Shown in pieces: positions 30,604 through 43,496 of a stretch of DNA of 64,000 bases. Both the position numbers and the translations under genes were made by a program. Source of the stretch: Hyaloperonospora brassicae (Eukaryota; Oomycota; Peronosporomycetes; Peronosporales; Peronosporaceae); contig CANTFL010001403.1 of the NCBI GenBank assembly GCA_947650285.1, positions 124,001 through 188,000 on the forward strand, in the 5' to 3' direction. The notes beneath the pieces were generated by a model, which worked only from the letters and a program-made list of their open reading frames with translations, was not told where the DNA came from and searched no databases. Every line of letters starts with the position of its first letter. Positions within the stretch are counted from its first letter, which is position 1.

Positions 30604-31547
30604 TGTATGACGACATCTCAGCTCAGATGTTTTGGATACAAGTGCAACAAACGCATGCAGCGACTGATGATTCGGTGAAGAGCATGCTGACCACCTCAAG
30701 AAGGAAGCGGTACCTGCATTCCAGCTAATTAGTTGTCGATTTGCAGCATGTGAGCAAGTAAGCGACAGTGTCAGTTCGTGTGTATGTATACCCGACGTCA
30801 TCTACTTACTGCGAGATACTGACTCGACCTCAAGATCAGTTTTCTTCACGTGCTACAGCACTTGTCTATCCATGTAGATAAGGTCTCGAACCGGAGGCGG
30901 TGATCTGCATGAAGTAGCGCCTTGCAATCTCAAATTGACGGTCCGAAGATCTCGTGAGCCTTATCTTTGTATCAGCAAAGAATGCAGCAAAGCACTCGCT
31001 GACACACCTTACCGAGCAGCTCATACGCGCTCATCTCCACATAGCCACAGTCACTTGCTGTACTAGTGCCGCCGAAATGAATATCTCATGAGGAACATAC
31101 GGGTAGCACGGACAATAGAGAGGCAGCGAGGAATGCTGTTGTGATCAACTGTCCTCGAATGAATCTTTGTATCGTGACGTTTACGCTTGACGAGGTTATG
31201 TTCCAAGTTACGAAGTACCTAGTGTCGATCGATCATACAGAGACAAGGTCACAAAGCTGACCGTGCAGATCAAAGCAAAGTTCGAGATGGCAACAACGTA
31301 CAGTACTTCGCCTCATATCAAAAATCGTATCGGGTACGATGGTATTGATCTACTGTATACATGAACGACAACTCCTACTTCCGTATCCATGTTGTGGTGG
31401 AAGTGGTCTTTGCCTCACCAAAACGCGGCTGAAACTTCATCGTGAGAAAAACGTACACTTTGGTCCTGCGTGTGATGGTTAGCAGCGTTTATACCTAGCA
31501 GAGACGGTACGTTCGTGTGGAAATGTATCTGGTCCTTTACTCAAAGC

Positions 31548-31838
31548 TTAGCTGCTCTTCGTCTCCGCGATGGAAGTAGATGCGGATTTGTCATCGGTAA
31601 CCACTTGCTCGACGTTGGTCTCCTGTAACTCGACAGCGCCCCCCAATGTAGCGCCAACGTTCGTCTTCTCCTTCTCTACAACCGTCATAGACTCAACGGC
31701 TTCCGTTTACGCGGGTAGAGTCACATCTTCAGCCTCTCTAGCAGCGTCAGACGCATCGGCAAGGACAGCCGTCTCGCCAATTGCAGCGGCTTCGGCAAGC
31801 TCAATTGAGTCAGCACCCGTCTCAGTCTCGACCTTGTA
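31548..31838 (-). pseudogene. Acidic coding fragment adjoining inverted repeat A
   Basis: A minus-strand frame starts inside the right inverted repeat and reads an acidic, Ala/Glu/Thr-rich sequence: KVETETGADSIELAEAAAIG, then ADASDAAREAEDV, one TAA in frame, then EAVESMTVVEKEKTNVGA and VELQETNVEQVVTDDKSAST, ending at a TAA at 31548-31550. The composition suggests a once-coding exon rather than random AT-rich DNA. No family is recognised. Weak evidence. Confidence 0.3.
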
Positions 31839-31909
31839 TATATAAAATTTAAAGGAAGGGTGTGAATCTAAGGAAAATGGGTGTGAATTTAGCAATTTCC
31901 AGTATATAT
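31836..31909 (-). repeat. Inverted repeat A, right copy
   Basis: Reverse complement of 29567-29640 with scattered changes. Plus-strand core GGGTGTGAATTTAGCAATTT. Together the pair encloses about 2.3 kb that includes the (GA)n tract. Confidence 0.75.
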
Positions 31910-32471
31910 TGCATCTACTTTTTTCTCCTCTAGTCGTAACGTTATGTATTGGCTTTTTCCATCGAGCAGGCTCAGGTCTCGTCTTGTTGCATAATTCAAT
32001 TGATCCTGCATGTTGCGGTGCAGATGTTGGTTCATTCTCACAATGAACGGATTGATTTCATACTTAAACGTCTTTTTCGACGCGATCGAGACCATCGCGG
32101 CGTTAGCAGCCCTATCCGTCATGTTCTTGAGAGCGCAGTAGTGGTGCGTCAAACAAAAGATACCGATGCCGTCCACACATTGGCATGCGGTCTGGTGAAG
32201 TCGTCAAATGCGGAGAAGGAGCGACAGGTTGCTTCTTTTGAAGTTAATGGGTAAGCATGGTGCTGTCTCCCACCACATGTAGTTTAGTGAGATGCTCAGC
32301 GTCAGATCGACAATTCAAATGGACCAACAACACCCCAGTCATGTTGTTGGTCGTGTCTACCTGAGCATATACCATGCTCGCTGCACAGATGGTATTCGCC
32401 GCTTGCGTGTCCGTGTCAACGCGCACCACGAAAGTAATGACACAACGCTTGGAGATAAAATTACAGTGCAT
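31910..32471 (-). pseudogene. LINE RNase H relic
   Basis: Two minus-strand frames resemble an RNase HI domain of a LINE element. The region 32244-32471 reads VVRVDTDTQAANTICAASMV, TTNNMTGVLLVHLN and LHVVGDSTMLTH. The region 31889-32176 reads MTDRAANAAMVSIASKK. These align with the better copy at 55.6-56.5 kb (LHVIGDNVMVINQ, MAEVAANTAMN). The catalytic Asp of the GD motif is kept, but the Glu position reads T and the frame is broken, so this is a dead fragment. Confidence 0.6.
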
Positions 32472-35400
32472 GGGTGCGCGCCCATGTGGTGTACCGGCTA
32501 TATAATAGTATTGCCACGTACGCTGCTACCAAATGTCTGAGAGGCATGTCGCAACTATCCCGATGTGAAACCCCTTCAAGACTCTGATGCTTGCTCAAGC
32601 AGATGACTGTAGTAAGCGGGGCCCACAAGTTTTGTGAATGGGATTCACGTATTGCTTATGTGATTACGACTATCAAATGGTGCCGGACGACCGACGATTG
32701 GATGAGGTACCTCACTTCCGTGCTTCCTTTCGTTGTCACATTGTGTGCATGTTCGTAGGGTGGGTAGCACTCTTATTGTTGGACTCTGTCGAGCTGGACT
32801 TGACCGTGGTAGGATAGGTGTCGACCGGATGAAAAAAAATGTCACCCAATCGCTTGTACTTGTCAAGGATTCGTTAAAATTGTTCTGATCTCTTTTGAGA
32901 TGGACTATGTAAAACCGATACTTGGGTCGCTTACCTTCTGAACACTTCATCCGTCTCGCGATCGTGCACTTGAACTGACAAAGTACTCTTTAATCGATTA
33001 AATGCTTGTAGTCAGGAGTCCTCGCACCTGATTAAGCTCTTCATCAAAAATCTTCTTGGTAGCTTAACCGCCATATTCTGACTTTAGGTCTAAAGATCTC
33101 TACCGGAAGATTGACGACGTGCATGAACCTCTACAGTAAATCAAACTCTACGAATGCTATCTATACATATACACAAAACTACGCCTATGCATATCTGTAT
33201 CTCCGGATATGATACCACATATCGTCCATTCCTGAGCATACACCATTGTACATTTTGTTCGACATTAGGTATTTTAACAGTTGTACCTCAGATCGCAAGC
33301 CGCGATAGTTGTCGCAGGTTGTAATTTACGCAAAATATCGTTCCATTTCTAAGTCACGCGATTCTGATTCGTCATACAAAGATCTCGTCCGTGGGGCTCG
33401 CGATAGCTGTTTTTCACTTTTCTAAATTTTCTGGCTCACAATCATCCAACCCTGTCTCGAATATTCGTAGCTGATCTTTATAATTTGGAGGACTAAGAAG
33501 CTGCCATTCCTTCGACTATATTCGCATGTCTCTTCGTCTAATAACATTGTAATTCTTGGCATTTTTCACTGTCTTGACTAAAGATCATAGGCGCATAGGA
33601 ATACCCCATTATTTTGAATTTGACGTTCGACTGTCACAATTTTTACTGCACTCGAAGCCCCATACACCATTATTATGCTCAAACCGACACTACAGTTGCA
33701 ACGGGATCATCCCATCTCGTTTTTACCAATCAGAGCTCTTTCTTCGTTATACGCGAATACGATCCACGTTATTCAACCCAATTATCAACTTCCAAGGTTA
33801 CATATGATTCGACACTTTGTCGCACCCTCGCATGTTCATACGATGTGCACAGCAACACAACATATTTCGGTTGTCTCTTCTACCGAGTATCCCGTACTAT
33901 ACAGAGCGCGGCGAGGGTGGTTCAAACGGTGACTCTTTCTAACTATATGATGTATGTGGCGTTGTCTTTCTATCAAATAATTAATTAGCTTGTATCGATC
34001 GTGGAGAAGATAGCACAGGTAACTTTTACATCAAACATGAAGATAGAGATATAAGTATGCGTCTCAATCGATTATTTTACTTTTGATGCCTCCGCATCGC
34101 ACCCGAAGATTTAATTTATTCAATGCGTTACCGCCTCGACGTCAGTCACGATTGCCTTCGTGCAGAGAGAAGCTTAATAATGAGGACACAGCGGTGTCCC
34201 TGTCTGTGACGGTAGATCGCTTGCTTTGCACTAGATATCGATCACAATGTTGTATAGACTACTCATGACGTATTCCTCCACACAATAAATGCTCTCCGCA
34301 ATATTTTGAGAGATAAAATGTGATCAATTATAAGCTTTACTGCACTGGATGGCAACGATATGAATTTTACATGCATCCATGTAGGCGGAGTGAATACGAA
34401 ATGAACATTATCGCGACTTATGTACATATAAAGATGTGTACATGAGTAAGCTTTGCAAAAAAATTACCTTTACGATATACAAAGCTTTATTGTCAGAGCA
34501 TTATATATGGGTACTCTGAGCACTTGCTATTCGGTGCTTATTTTTGCCATAGGATGTACGTCTACATATTCCTCGACGGGCTTAGGCAGTTTAGCATCAT
34601 ATGAGGAACGGACTCCGTTTGTTTCGCAACATCTGCCACATCGCATGTATCATACCGTGTAATTTATCTTAATACAGCGCTGGTCGGGAGTTTATACCTA
34701 ATGTATGGTCATACCACAGAAGGTTTTGGCCATCCCATCTGATACCAGTACTTTTCGTTTTTCCAGTATATACCAGGCGGGTGCGACATTTATTGCGTAC
34801 GATCTAGCGACGGATCGTTAAGGAAATTTTCTATTATGTAAACGAACTTGCAATCCTGTTTGATGCTACGAGAATTGGATGAGAAGCCATGACGTTGAAA
34901 ATGTCAACATTGATGAAAGCATCCGATTACTAATGAATAAGAAAGATAGATCTTATTCAAGCCTATGTTGTACGCACATTCTTAGAGGCAACTTAATGTG
35001 CGAGCCCACATCCAGAGCAGCACTAAAATAGGAACTGATGTGCTTGAACCAATGCGTATGTCTACTCACTTTACTCTATAAGCGATTGTATGAAGGTTAG
35101 TCAGACATCAGCACTATTCAAGAAATTGTGAGAATGTACAATATAATTACACAATGTCAGTGTTTTATCTGCTTGTATCACATCTTCCGCGTTGAGGTCA
35201 TGCACGATGGTCCGAGCAAACGCGCTAGTTAAGGTGTATTGATGTCGCGTTGCTGGACTCTGTATTGCTTTTACATCTTAATGAAGTGATTTGTAGGTTG
35301 CTTATTCAAACAGAACTGATCTTGTAAATTCAGTCGTACCTTTACGATGTCAATGTGATCAGCATCGTCACCATTCATCTCTTTATTGCTCATACAAAAT

Positions 35401-38400
35401 AATTTATCGACGTTACTGGTATGATAAGCATTGGTGTTTTCGTGTCGATGAAAAGTCGGCACGTTACAAGTGATGTACAGATTGGGCATCACTCTAGCAC
35501 AGCTCTACTCTTATAGCGGTAAGCACACTGTAATGGTGTGAATATGCGTATATGACGCAAGTCCATCACACTAAGCGTTTCATGTATAGCGGACGCATGC
35601 AACGAAATGTTAATGACAAGTTCCGGCATTGCTAAGATCTCACACCAACTTTCATAAGGGTGACCACAACCAAGACGTGTGATTCGTATGATGTGACAAA
35701 TGGTATTGAGCCTGAGCATCATAATATATCAAAGGGTCATATATTAATATGAGTTACCGTGTTTATGTTGCTTGGTATGCAGATCGATATAACGGTATCG
35801 TGAACGGTGGATACATATATAGCTTTCTTAATGAAACCAACCACGGGTACAAAAGAGCTTGTCATTTAATCAAGAGCACAAAATAATAATGTGATTGATT
35901 TCAGACCATTTCCGATGATCATCATGCTGAAGAGATCTACAAACTAAAAATAAATTATAGTCTTAAGAGCGCTTGTTGGTCTAGTAAAAGCCAAGTTCAT
36001 TGATAAGAGCTACCATCAGGACTAGATGTGAAAGCTTCAACGCACTAGATCATTTTCTGATATCATTTTCTACTCATTGTTTTATATCGTCTCAAGTAGT
36101 GTTATAAACGACACGCTTATAGTAATTTCGCCAAGAAGCCCAGAAAGAGTTGGCGACAGCATTCAATCGTTTTGATTTGAACTCGAAGGGTTCAGCTAGA
36201 CCGTAAAGAATGAAAGTCGCATCTCATGCTATGTGAGAGTCGTGATATATTATAGTTCGTGCTTTAACGATGCGTGGTCGTATAAGTAGTATAATATCAA
36301 GTTGATATCTACTGGCACGATTCTTCTTTTCGATTTCAATAGTGCATTCTTGCAAGCAGGAAAATTCTGACCATTTAATTGATATATCTTTCTCATCATA
36401 CTGAATCTAGAAAGCTTAAGTATAATATGATCTTTGCACCATCCGTGCCATACCGAAGAGACGATCACAAATGGCTGATCATCTGACCGATATACAGTTT
36501 ATAGGGCTGCCCCAAATCTCTGAAACTATTGATTGCATTGTACTGTATGCAATTTGTGCATATTAATTCTGTTAATTAACGTCCGTTGGCATTTGATTAT
36601 AGCACAAACGATGCACGGTATTTTCAAACTTGTTGCACAAGCACTGTGGTAACACTCTTAAATCTCAGAGAGATCATCATGATACTTGGCATCGTACTTC
36701 TTATACCATTCAACGTCGACGTCTTATTTTACGGACCGAATAAAACGTATCGACGATACTATCAAGTAGTGTTGTTCGTTTTGATGCATACATGTTTTTG
36801 TCATGTATTCTCCCACAATTTGATCAATTTTAAGATTAAATTATATGAATGCCGCTCGCTACATTAAAATAAATTCCATTACCGTATCTGATTGATGGAT
36901 CCGCGCTAATACTGAAAGGTCTTCTCCACAGATGATAAAAAATTGCCAAAGAATGTGTCGCATATCGCGAGAACCAGGTCGCTTCGCTACATGTTTTATG
37001 ACCGCAAATAAAGATTGAGGTGATCTGAGACCGACTTGCAAATAAGTCGTAATAAACGGCAGAAACGGTCAGTTTCCGATATGAGCTTCCCAGCAACACG
37101 AAAATTAGGTTCAGCCAAGTACGGATTCGATCCTTTCCTCGTTGATGATTTGTACAGTGGTCAAGTTGGTCGAAGTTCGTCTTCGTCGTGCATTGAAACA
37201 CACTTTGTAGGACCAAGTTTGGAAAGGCGATAAAAATAATGCAGTTCGTGTAGGGTACATGTATGTTGATCACCACAAGTTTCGATTTGACGTTCGCTTT
37301 CATGACATCAAAGGTGCCATTGCGGAACACATAATGCAAAGAGGCGATATTTGCGCATTGACGACACGTGATAATCGGACCTGGTATACGTAGATGCATA
37401 ATCGTAGTTTATTGTGTTTGAAAGGTAGACATTTATCATATTCCTATTAACTGCTGATAAACGCGTTGACTTCTCTTACTGGAGGGGTTTCTGTGGTCTG
37501 TCCACGTTTAAATAGTATTATGGTACGTTTTAGTAGAACTTTAGCTCAAAATAGCCTGGACAGAAGCAACATCAACTTAATTGACGATCCTTTATTTCTA
37601 TTGACGCATTGAGGCTAGGTGAGATGGATTCAAGGCCACGATACGGATCAATAGTTATCATCTAAGTTAGATGCGCAGCAACATTACCCAACAAGGTGGT
37701 ATAATACAAAAAATTTATGCATAATAGAAAATCTTTTGAATTTGAATCGATCGCGTGAAGGTTGTTTACAAACAACCCCATTCACCTTATACACGGTATA
37801 GCGCAACATTTTCTTGTATCCACCGAAAATAGGACAAATTTCCCACTTTACAGGTACACAAGGTGTGAAAGACATTTTGCACATGGCATATTGAAGCATC
37901 CGATTTTTTATTCGATTGGCTGGGGTACAGTGGGGTCGAGATCGCAAGAATTTCGCAATCTGAACTTTACCAAAATGTGCCCGAGGGATTTGTAAAAAAG
38001 CCTGCATAAAGCTGAATGGTGTAATCTTCACATCTAATGAACTATTCATTGTTCCAGAAATCAGCGAATTATCGTCAAATTAAGTCAGTGGAAATTCTTA
38101 CATTGGTATTTATATATGTTGTACAGATTATAGTTGGTACCAGGGTCGATATAGGCATTGTTTACGTTTATACACTCTAAAATATAACTCATATAGAACA
38201 TGCCAGTGTTGACGATATCTTCTATTTCGCAAAATATCTAGTACAAAGTTCTGTGAGGCGAATGGACGATTGTTTTTTATTATATATATATGTAAATAAC
38301 CCCCTACTCGGTATGGGCATTTCCCCTTAATGATAAAGCATTCTATTTGTTGTGGGTGGGTGTTGTTGATTATATCCTGCATTGCGAATAAAACACATGC

Positions 38401-40059
38401 CATCGATGTGTGGCGCAGCAAAATATTTATTGCTAATGCTGATACCAGCACTAGTTCGTAGATTATATTATTTGTAATTGTAGGTCGACGAGACGGAGCC
38501 GATTATGCGTAACTCGCCAAGTTGATCTTCGTCGATTCCTAAAAGTCGAATAAAGGGTACTTCGAGTCAACATGTGCCGAGTTTATATCGCCAATTAGAT
38601 GGTCATCAAACAGCTCGCTTCAGATTCCCCTACTAGTGATCTATAGATGAATGGTGTATTGTACGAATCATTGGATAAAGGTATAGTGAATTATGAGAAA
38701 ACATGATGTATATTTTATGGCTCAGCGTCATAGCAAAAGATTTACATAAATCCAGTGCAGACTTCTTTAGTTCCTAAAAAATGTATAATCTTCCCGGGTC
38801 TATGGTTGATTTAGGATGTAACTGCACCAAGAGGTACATAGTGGAAATGTCCAAACTTAGCGACACAAAGTTCGGGGCAACCAAGCAGTACAGTTCTTGC
38901 TACAATCAAAGAAGTAGTCGCGCGAGTCGCAGAACTAAACACGATATAGTTAAGTCCCCGGCCTGTTGAGTATATGATGCCGTTTGAATTTGGTCATGTA
39001 ACGAGCCGGTGGGCCTCAGCCAAGGTAATCGTATGAATTATTACTCAAGTCCTACCACGCCGGTGACCTCAAGGTCTCGTTGAAGTTCGTAATTTACTTA
39101 TTGATGTGGACCACAGATCTTAAATATTGCGATGTATGTTGAACTTAGGTAAGCTTATAAAGGGATATGTGATATTATAATTATAGAGAGAGTCGCGATA
39201 GAATCCGATGAGGAAATCGTACCAATTTGTTTTGTTCGATCCAGCCAACCCGGCTAAATGGGTGCATAAGAGCATTGACTATATATTGATACAGATTGTT
39301 TAAGGTTATATAGTACACGTGCACAATCGGTCATCCTCATGTGCTCTTCGTTTTTCAACTATGAGGGTCGATGAAAAATGATGTGTAGAAGAATTTCTTA
39401 AATAGTCTAATGGGCAAAATCTTGCAAATTTCTTGTCAATGGAGACGGCCTTTAGTAAAGTCCGTTCACTGCATCATGACGCAATACTATTTCTCTACTT
39501 GGTAATATACATTTAGAAGCGTACAGTATATTAGGCAACCCCCTCGGTACTCATATTAGGCAAATGATCTTTTTTCGACCCTTTTCTCATGATTATGTTT
39601 TTGTGTACTGATCTGAAGATTTAGGCATGTATCGTACAAGTCAAACCTCAACCAAAGAGGCAAAACTTTTCCTTAACTTATATTCTTATGAACAAACGTT
39701 TGTTCTCAACAACTGCAGACTTTTATGAATCTCTTTGTAAAATAAGGGCCAAATTTTGATTCTTTTTCCACATGCTTGTCATTAAGCTTCAACTACCATT
39801 GACTGTAATAGCACATTTAGATAATGCAAAATAGGCTCTCTAATATATATCAAGATAAGTGTAGTCAGATTTTTAATGTTGTTTTAGGTTGACATCCAAT
39901 TTTTATGCATCACAAATCAGTACGGTGACATCCTCATTTAACATGATCCAATGAACTGTTCATCTAAGCCAGAACACGCTTATGCGTTATAAAAAGTACG
40001 CCTGTGCAAGGCTCACCGTTCATTTCATCATATAAATTATCGCTCAACGAATGTGAGCC
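32472..40059. other. AT-rich gene-free region
   Basis: About 7.6 kb of AT-rich DNA without a recognisable gene on either strand. The longest frames (36836-37399, 187 codons; 37684-38049; 33614-33988) are composed of residues expected from AT-rich chance frames and show no motif. Similar sequence continues after the relic at 40-41 kb. Confidence 0.6.
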
Positions 40060-41345
40060 TAAGATCATACAGCAGCTGGCTGCAATCGAGCTTGCTCGAC
40101 GCCCCACAGTCAGATCGAAGAACAAACCAAAATTAGCCCATACATTTAAATGTTCTATAAGGTATTGACGGACATCTCATACTTAGGAGCAGCAAATCAA
40201 AGATTGTGTAGAGGAGACTACTTTCGTCATAAAATATAACACTGGTGTTGCAGAATTACTCGAGGTCTCATCACCCAATTTGCAACTGACATTGTCAAGA
40301 ACCCTTTCTATTTGTGGTTTTGCGTAAATTTTTGATACACGCCTGTGGCTCGTATTATTGAACTGATGCTCTATCAGCTGAGTCATTTGATAGAATAAGC
40401 GTGAATACTACACTCATACGGATGACAGCAAATGACTTGGAATCGATTCCACCTTCGTAAATAGTTCAGGAGGATAAGGAAAGATAGCTTTGATCTCGAT
40501 TTTGTCGAGATGTATGGATTTTAGGCCTTCGATTTCCTATCGTCTTGCTGGGATATAAGGTTTTGCGTCAACATGATATTCCATTTACCTAAATTCTTCT
40601 AGTATTGACAAAGAGACATTCTATCCAAGAGTTGCCACTACTACATACGAAACAAGTAGGCCATGACGGTTATATTCAAGCTCTACATGATTAGCGTAGC
40701 CTCTGTCTGTTCTTCATTCTTATTTTCGCTACGAAATAACACACGGGTTGTCGTGCATCGAACAAATCGATGTCAAACAGTCTTACCCCACATCAGTGGT
40801 TAAGCTTCGTTCCTCGATGCCTCAATTCGGCATTGATAGAAACATTTTCTGGACTTCTCCTCATACGATACATACTGCTAAACCAATATGAGTCGTAAAC
40901 GCTATATTTCGAGTTGGAGGATACAGCACGTCCAACTATTATACACATCGATTTCTAATTGCATGACTAATTCGTTTTGATTGAAAGGTATGACTGCTTT
41001 TATCCGTATTATTATACCTTTCATCTTTCGGGTCGACGCAAGAGCATCGTCTTGGCAACAGAAGTAGATAATTGCTGCTGTCTCAGCATTTTGATTTGTA
41101 AAGTCTCATGCTATTGGATAACCGTCTGATGATTTGTAGGTGGTCTGTATAACAAAAAAGATCATATCATCTCGTGTATGTTCAGCATCTCTAATTGTTA
41201 TTGACAGTGCTGATGAAGTACGGTAGCTTCTGTAGACTGCATCATGTTCGTGCTGAATGAATTTGGCGACAGTGGCGTGATTCACATTATCTTTCGTAGT
41301 CGAGCAACTTGGCAGTGACGGCCGGTCCATTTACCGTCACCTCTA
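40060..41345 (-). pseudogene. Highly decayed G2-type gag-protease relic
   Basis: On the minus strand HATVAKFIQHE (about 41230-41285) matches G2 gag HAAVAKFIQHE, with further similarity just upstream (VTAKLLDYER against VISAMLESLD). About 1.15 kb downstream, the plus-strand segment CTCGACGCCCCACAGTC (near 40093-40112) matches the G2 protease at the DCGASNN codons, where the gap in G2 is about the same. The intervening sequence is no longer recognisable by eye. No LTRs seen. Confidence 0.55.
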
Positions 41346-42693
41346 ATTCGTCGAATCGCGTTTTGCCTATTTTCACTCAATTGGGATAGTATATCAAGGG
41401 ATATACATACGAAAAACCTCACCAACCTTGACCACGATGAATAGATCCGCTACTGATAAAGGACCGCAAAGATCAGTCATGGTTTTGGTATACCTTGTGC
41501 AAACTACCATTTGCAGTATTGAGCTAACACGATGGACTGTGTCGGTAGATACGTCGAAGAATCCTCACATACTTACTCTCTGGATCAACGTGTGCGTTAT
41601 AATCGAGACGCTCATTGTGCAGGGCAAACAGAACTAATAAAGACTTACACAAGAATATTTTTATACAATGTGTATTAGATTACTTTGATTATGACTAACG
41701 ACATGTATCTGTATCACTATCTTTCTCCAACCGATAGCCGATACTAGCATTTAGTGGAAGTACACCTAACCAACCAGTATCTTATTTCAACTATCAATTT
41801 AACGTTTCAGAATACTATTGGGTAGGTATAATTACATTACGATTAAAATTAGTAGTATACCAATTTTATGTGACGTGCATCACCGCAATTAAGTTTAGCT
41901 TCGGTGTTACAGACACAATGAATGGGATGCATTGGGTTGCGTATACCCTGTGGTGTACCAGTTAAGTGAGTACGCACATTAAAAAAATATCGGAATACGA
42001 TATATGTCAGCTCTCCTGAAACCCGTACCAATTGTATTTATGCTAGGGAGTACAACCTTACATCTAAGTACTAAGCTAGGATTCCGGAGCTGTGTCGAAT
42101 TAAATGAACAACAGCGCGTGTATTTGTAATCAAATATAGATTCTTTCTCAAACACTTCATGTCAGGACTGGTGCTGATGATTTTTGACTCATTTGCTCTA
42201 CGATCTGGATGACATTCTGAGTCTAAATTCGATATTTCGTTCAATTAGATAATGCTTGAGTCGTTTCTTGCTAAATTATTCGACTCCCTAAGTCGATGCT
42301 TGGGTTGAATGAAAATTCTCTAAAGATTGGGCTTTCCTCTCGATAGGATCTGTAGAAGATCTACTGCAATCATCCCTGATACTTTAATCCTTCTCGTCCA
42401 GACATAGCGATAGGAAATCAGGGTCGGTGCACTCACCTTGTTCGTTTTCTCCGATCCTTCGCGCTCGGAAATCGAGAACACGGATATTTACAATCCGCGC
42501 TCGCAAGCTATGAACAACCTTTGCTTTTATGAGCACGATAGATCAGTCCACGACGCCTTCACTACAGCTACGACAGATACTCACGCACGATACGTAGGTT
42601 TTTCACGAGTAAAATAGCTACGAGTGATTGGCATTGCCTTGCTACAATATGTAACATACCTAACGACGAGATATAACTTGCACCTATATGCGC
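41346..42693. other. No gene recognised
   Basis: AT-rich, only short chance frames. Confidence 0.5.
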
Positions 42694-42760
42694 ACGTGTA
42701 GGGAAAATAAAAATGTGCCCCCATTCAATCATGAAATTAAAAAAATGCCCCACGTCCTAT
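42694..42760 (+). repeat. Inverted repeat B, left copy
   Basis: About 67 bp, matching the reverse complement of 43429-43496. Contains TTAAAAAAATGCCCCACGTC and, upstream, a second variant of the same unit (AAAATGTGCCCCC). Confidence 0.8.
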
Positions 42761-42954
42761 TTTGACGAATGCGCTTATAACATCATCTCACGTTTACTCC
42801 CTGAGATAGGCCTGCATACGACGAAGTCTGCAGACGTTATAGCCATCAATAATAGCTAAACAGAAATGATAATTTCTTTGGGGTCTATTGATATGATTAT
42901 GTGTTTTTAAGTATCAAAACTGATAAGCAGGATGGGAATGCAATCCCACAAGTA

Positions 42955-43135
42955 AAACAACATTAATAGCAACAGCAGCACCTACAACAACAACAGCAGT
43001 ATCAACATCAGTAGCAATAGCAGTAGCACCATCTACAGAGCAATACCAACAGCAACCGCATCATCTACAACAACAACAGCATCATATTCAACAACAACAG
43101 CAGCAGCACCAACAATAGCAGCAACATCATCAACA
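42955..43135 (+). repeat. Imperfect CAA/CAG/CAT trinucleotide tract
   Basis: About 180 bp of imperfect trinucleotide repeat. Read in one frame it is Gln/His-rich, with several CAG or CAA codons now TAG or TAA. It looks like a decayed poly-Gln coding tract, located between the arms of inverted repeat B. Confidence 0.85.
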
Positions 43136-43428
43136 ATTGCAAAAGAAATAACATTAATATAAACAACATTAGCGCTGACTGACTGTTTGCGGCCGCGACC
43201 GATGATACAAAGACGCGTTTACGTACCTATGTCTCGCGCCTGCGCCTGCAAATGGTGGCTGCAAGCACGAAAAGTCCGCAACTGGTAGCTTCAAGATCAG
43301 CACACCCGCGGCAGAACCCTCTCCTCGGCTTCCCAAACAGGGCGGGTGTTGGTCACGGCCGTAAAATGGAAAAACGAAAATGATTAAGGACGCGTGGTTT
43401 TGTGTGTGCCACATTAACTTGGATTTAC

Positions 43429-43496
43429 TAGGACGTGGGGCATTTTTTTATTTTCGTGATTATCTGGGGCATTTTTTAATTTTTTCCGCACATGTA
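43429..43496 (-). repeat. Inverted repeat B, right copy
   Basis: Plus strand TAGGACGTGGGGCATTTTTT, then a second GGGGCATTTTTT 24 bp further on. Reverse complement of 42694-42760. The arms enclose about 670 bp, with a GC-richer patch (43180-43350) next to the right arm. Confidence 0.8.

Noticed and set aside
36836..37399. 187-codon minus-strand frame in the AT-rich block
   Set aside because: No motif, composition expected of chance frames; considered and dropped as a gene.
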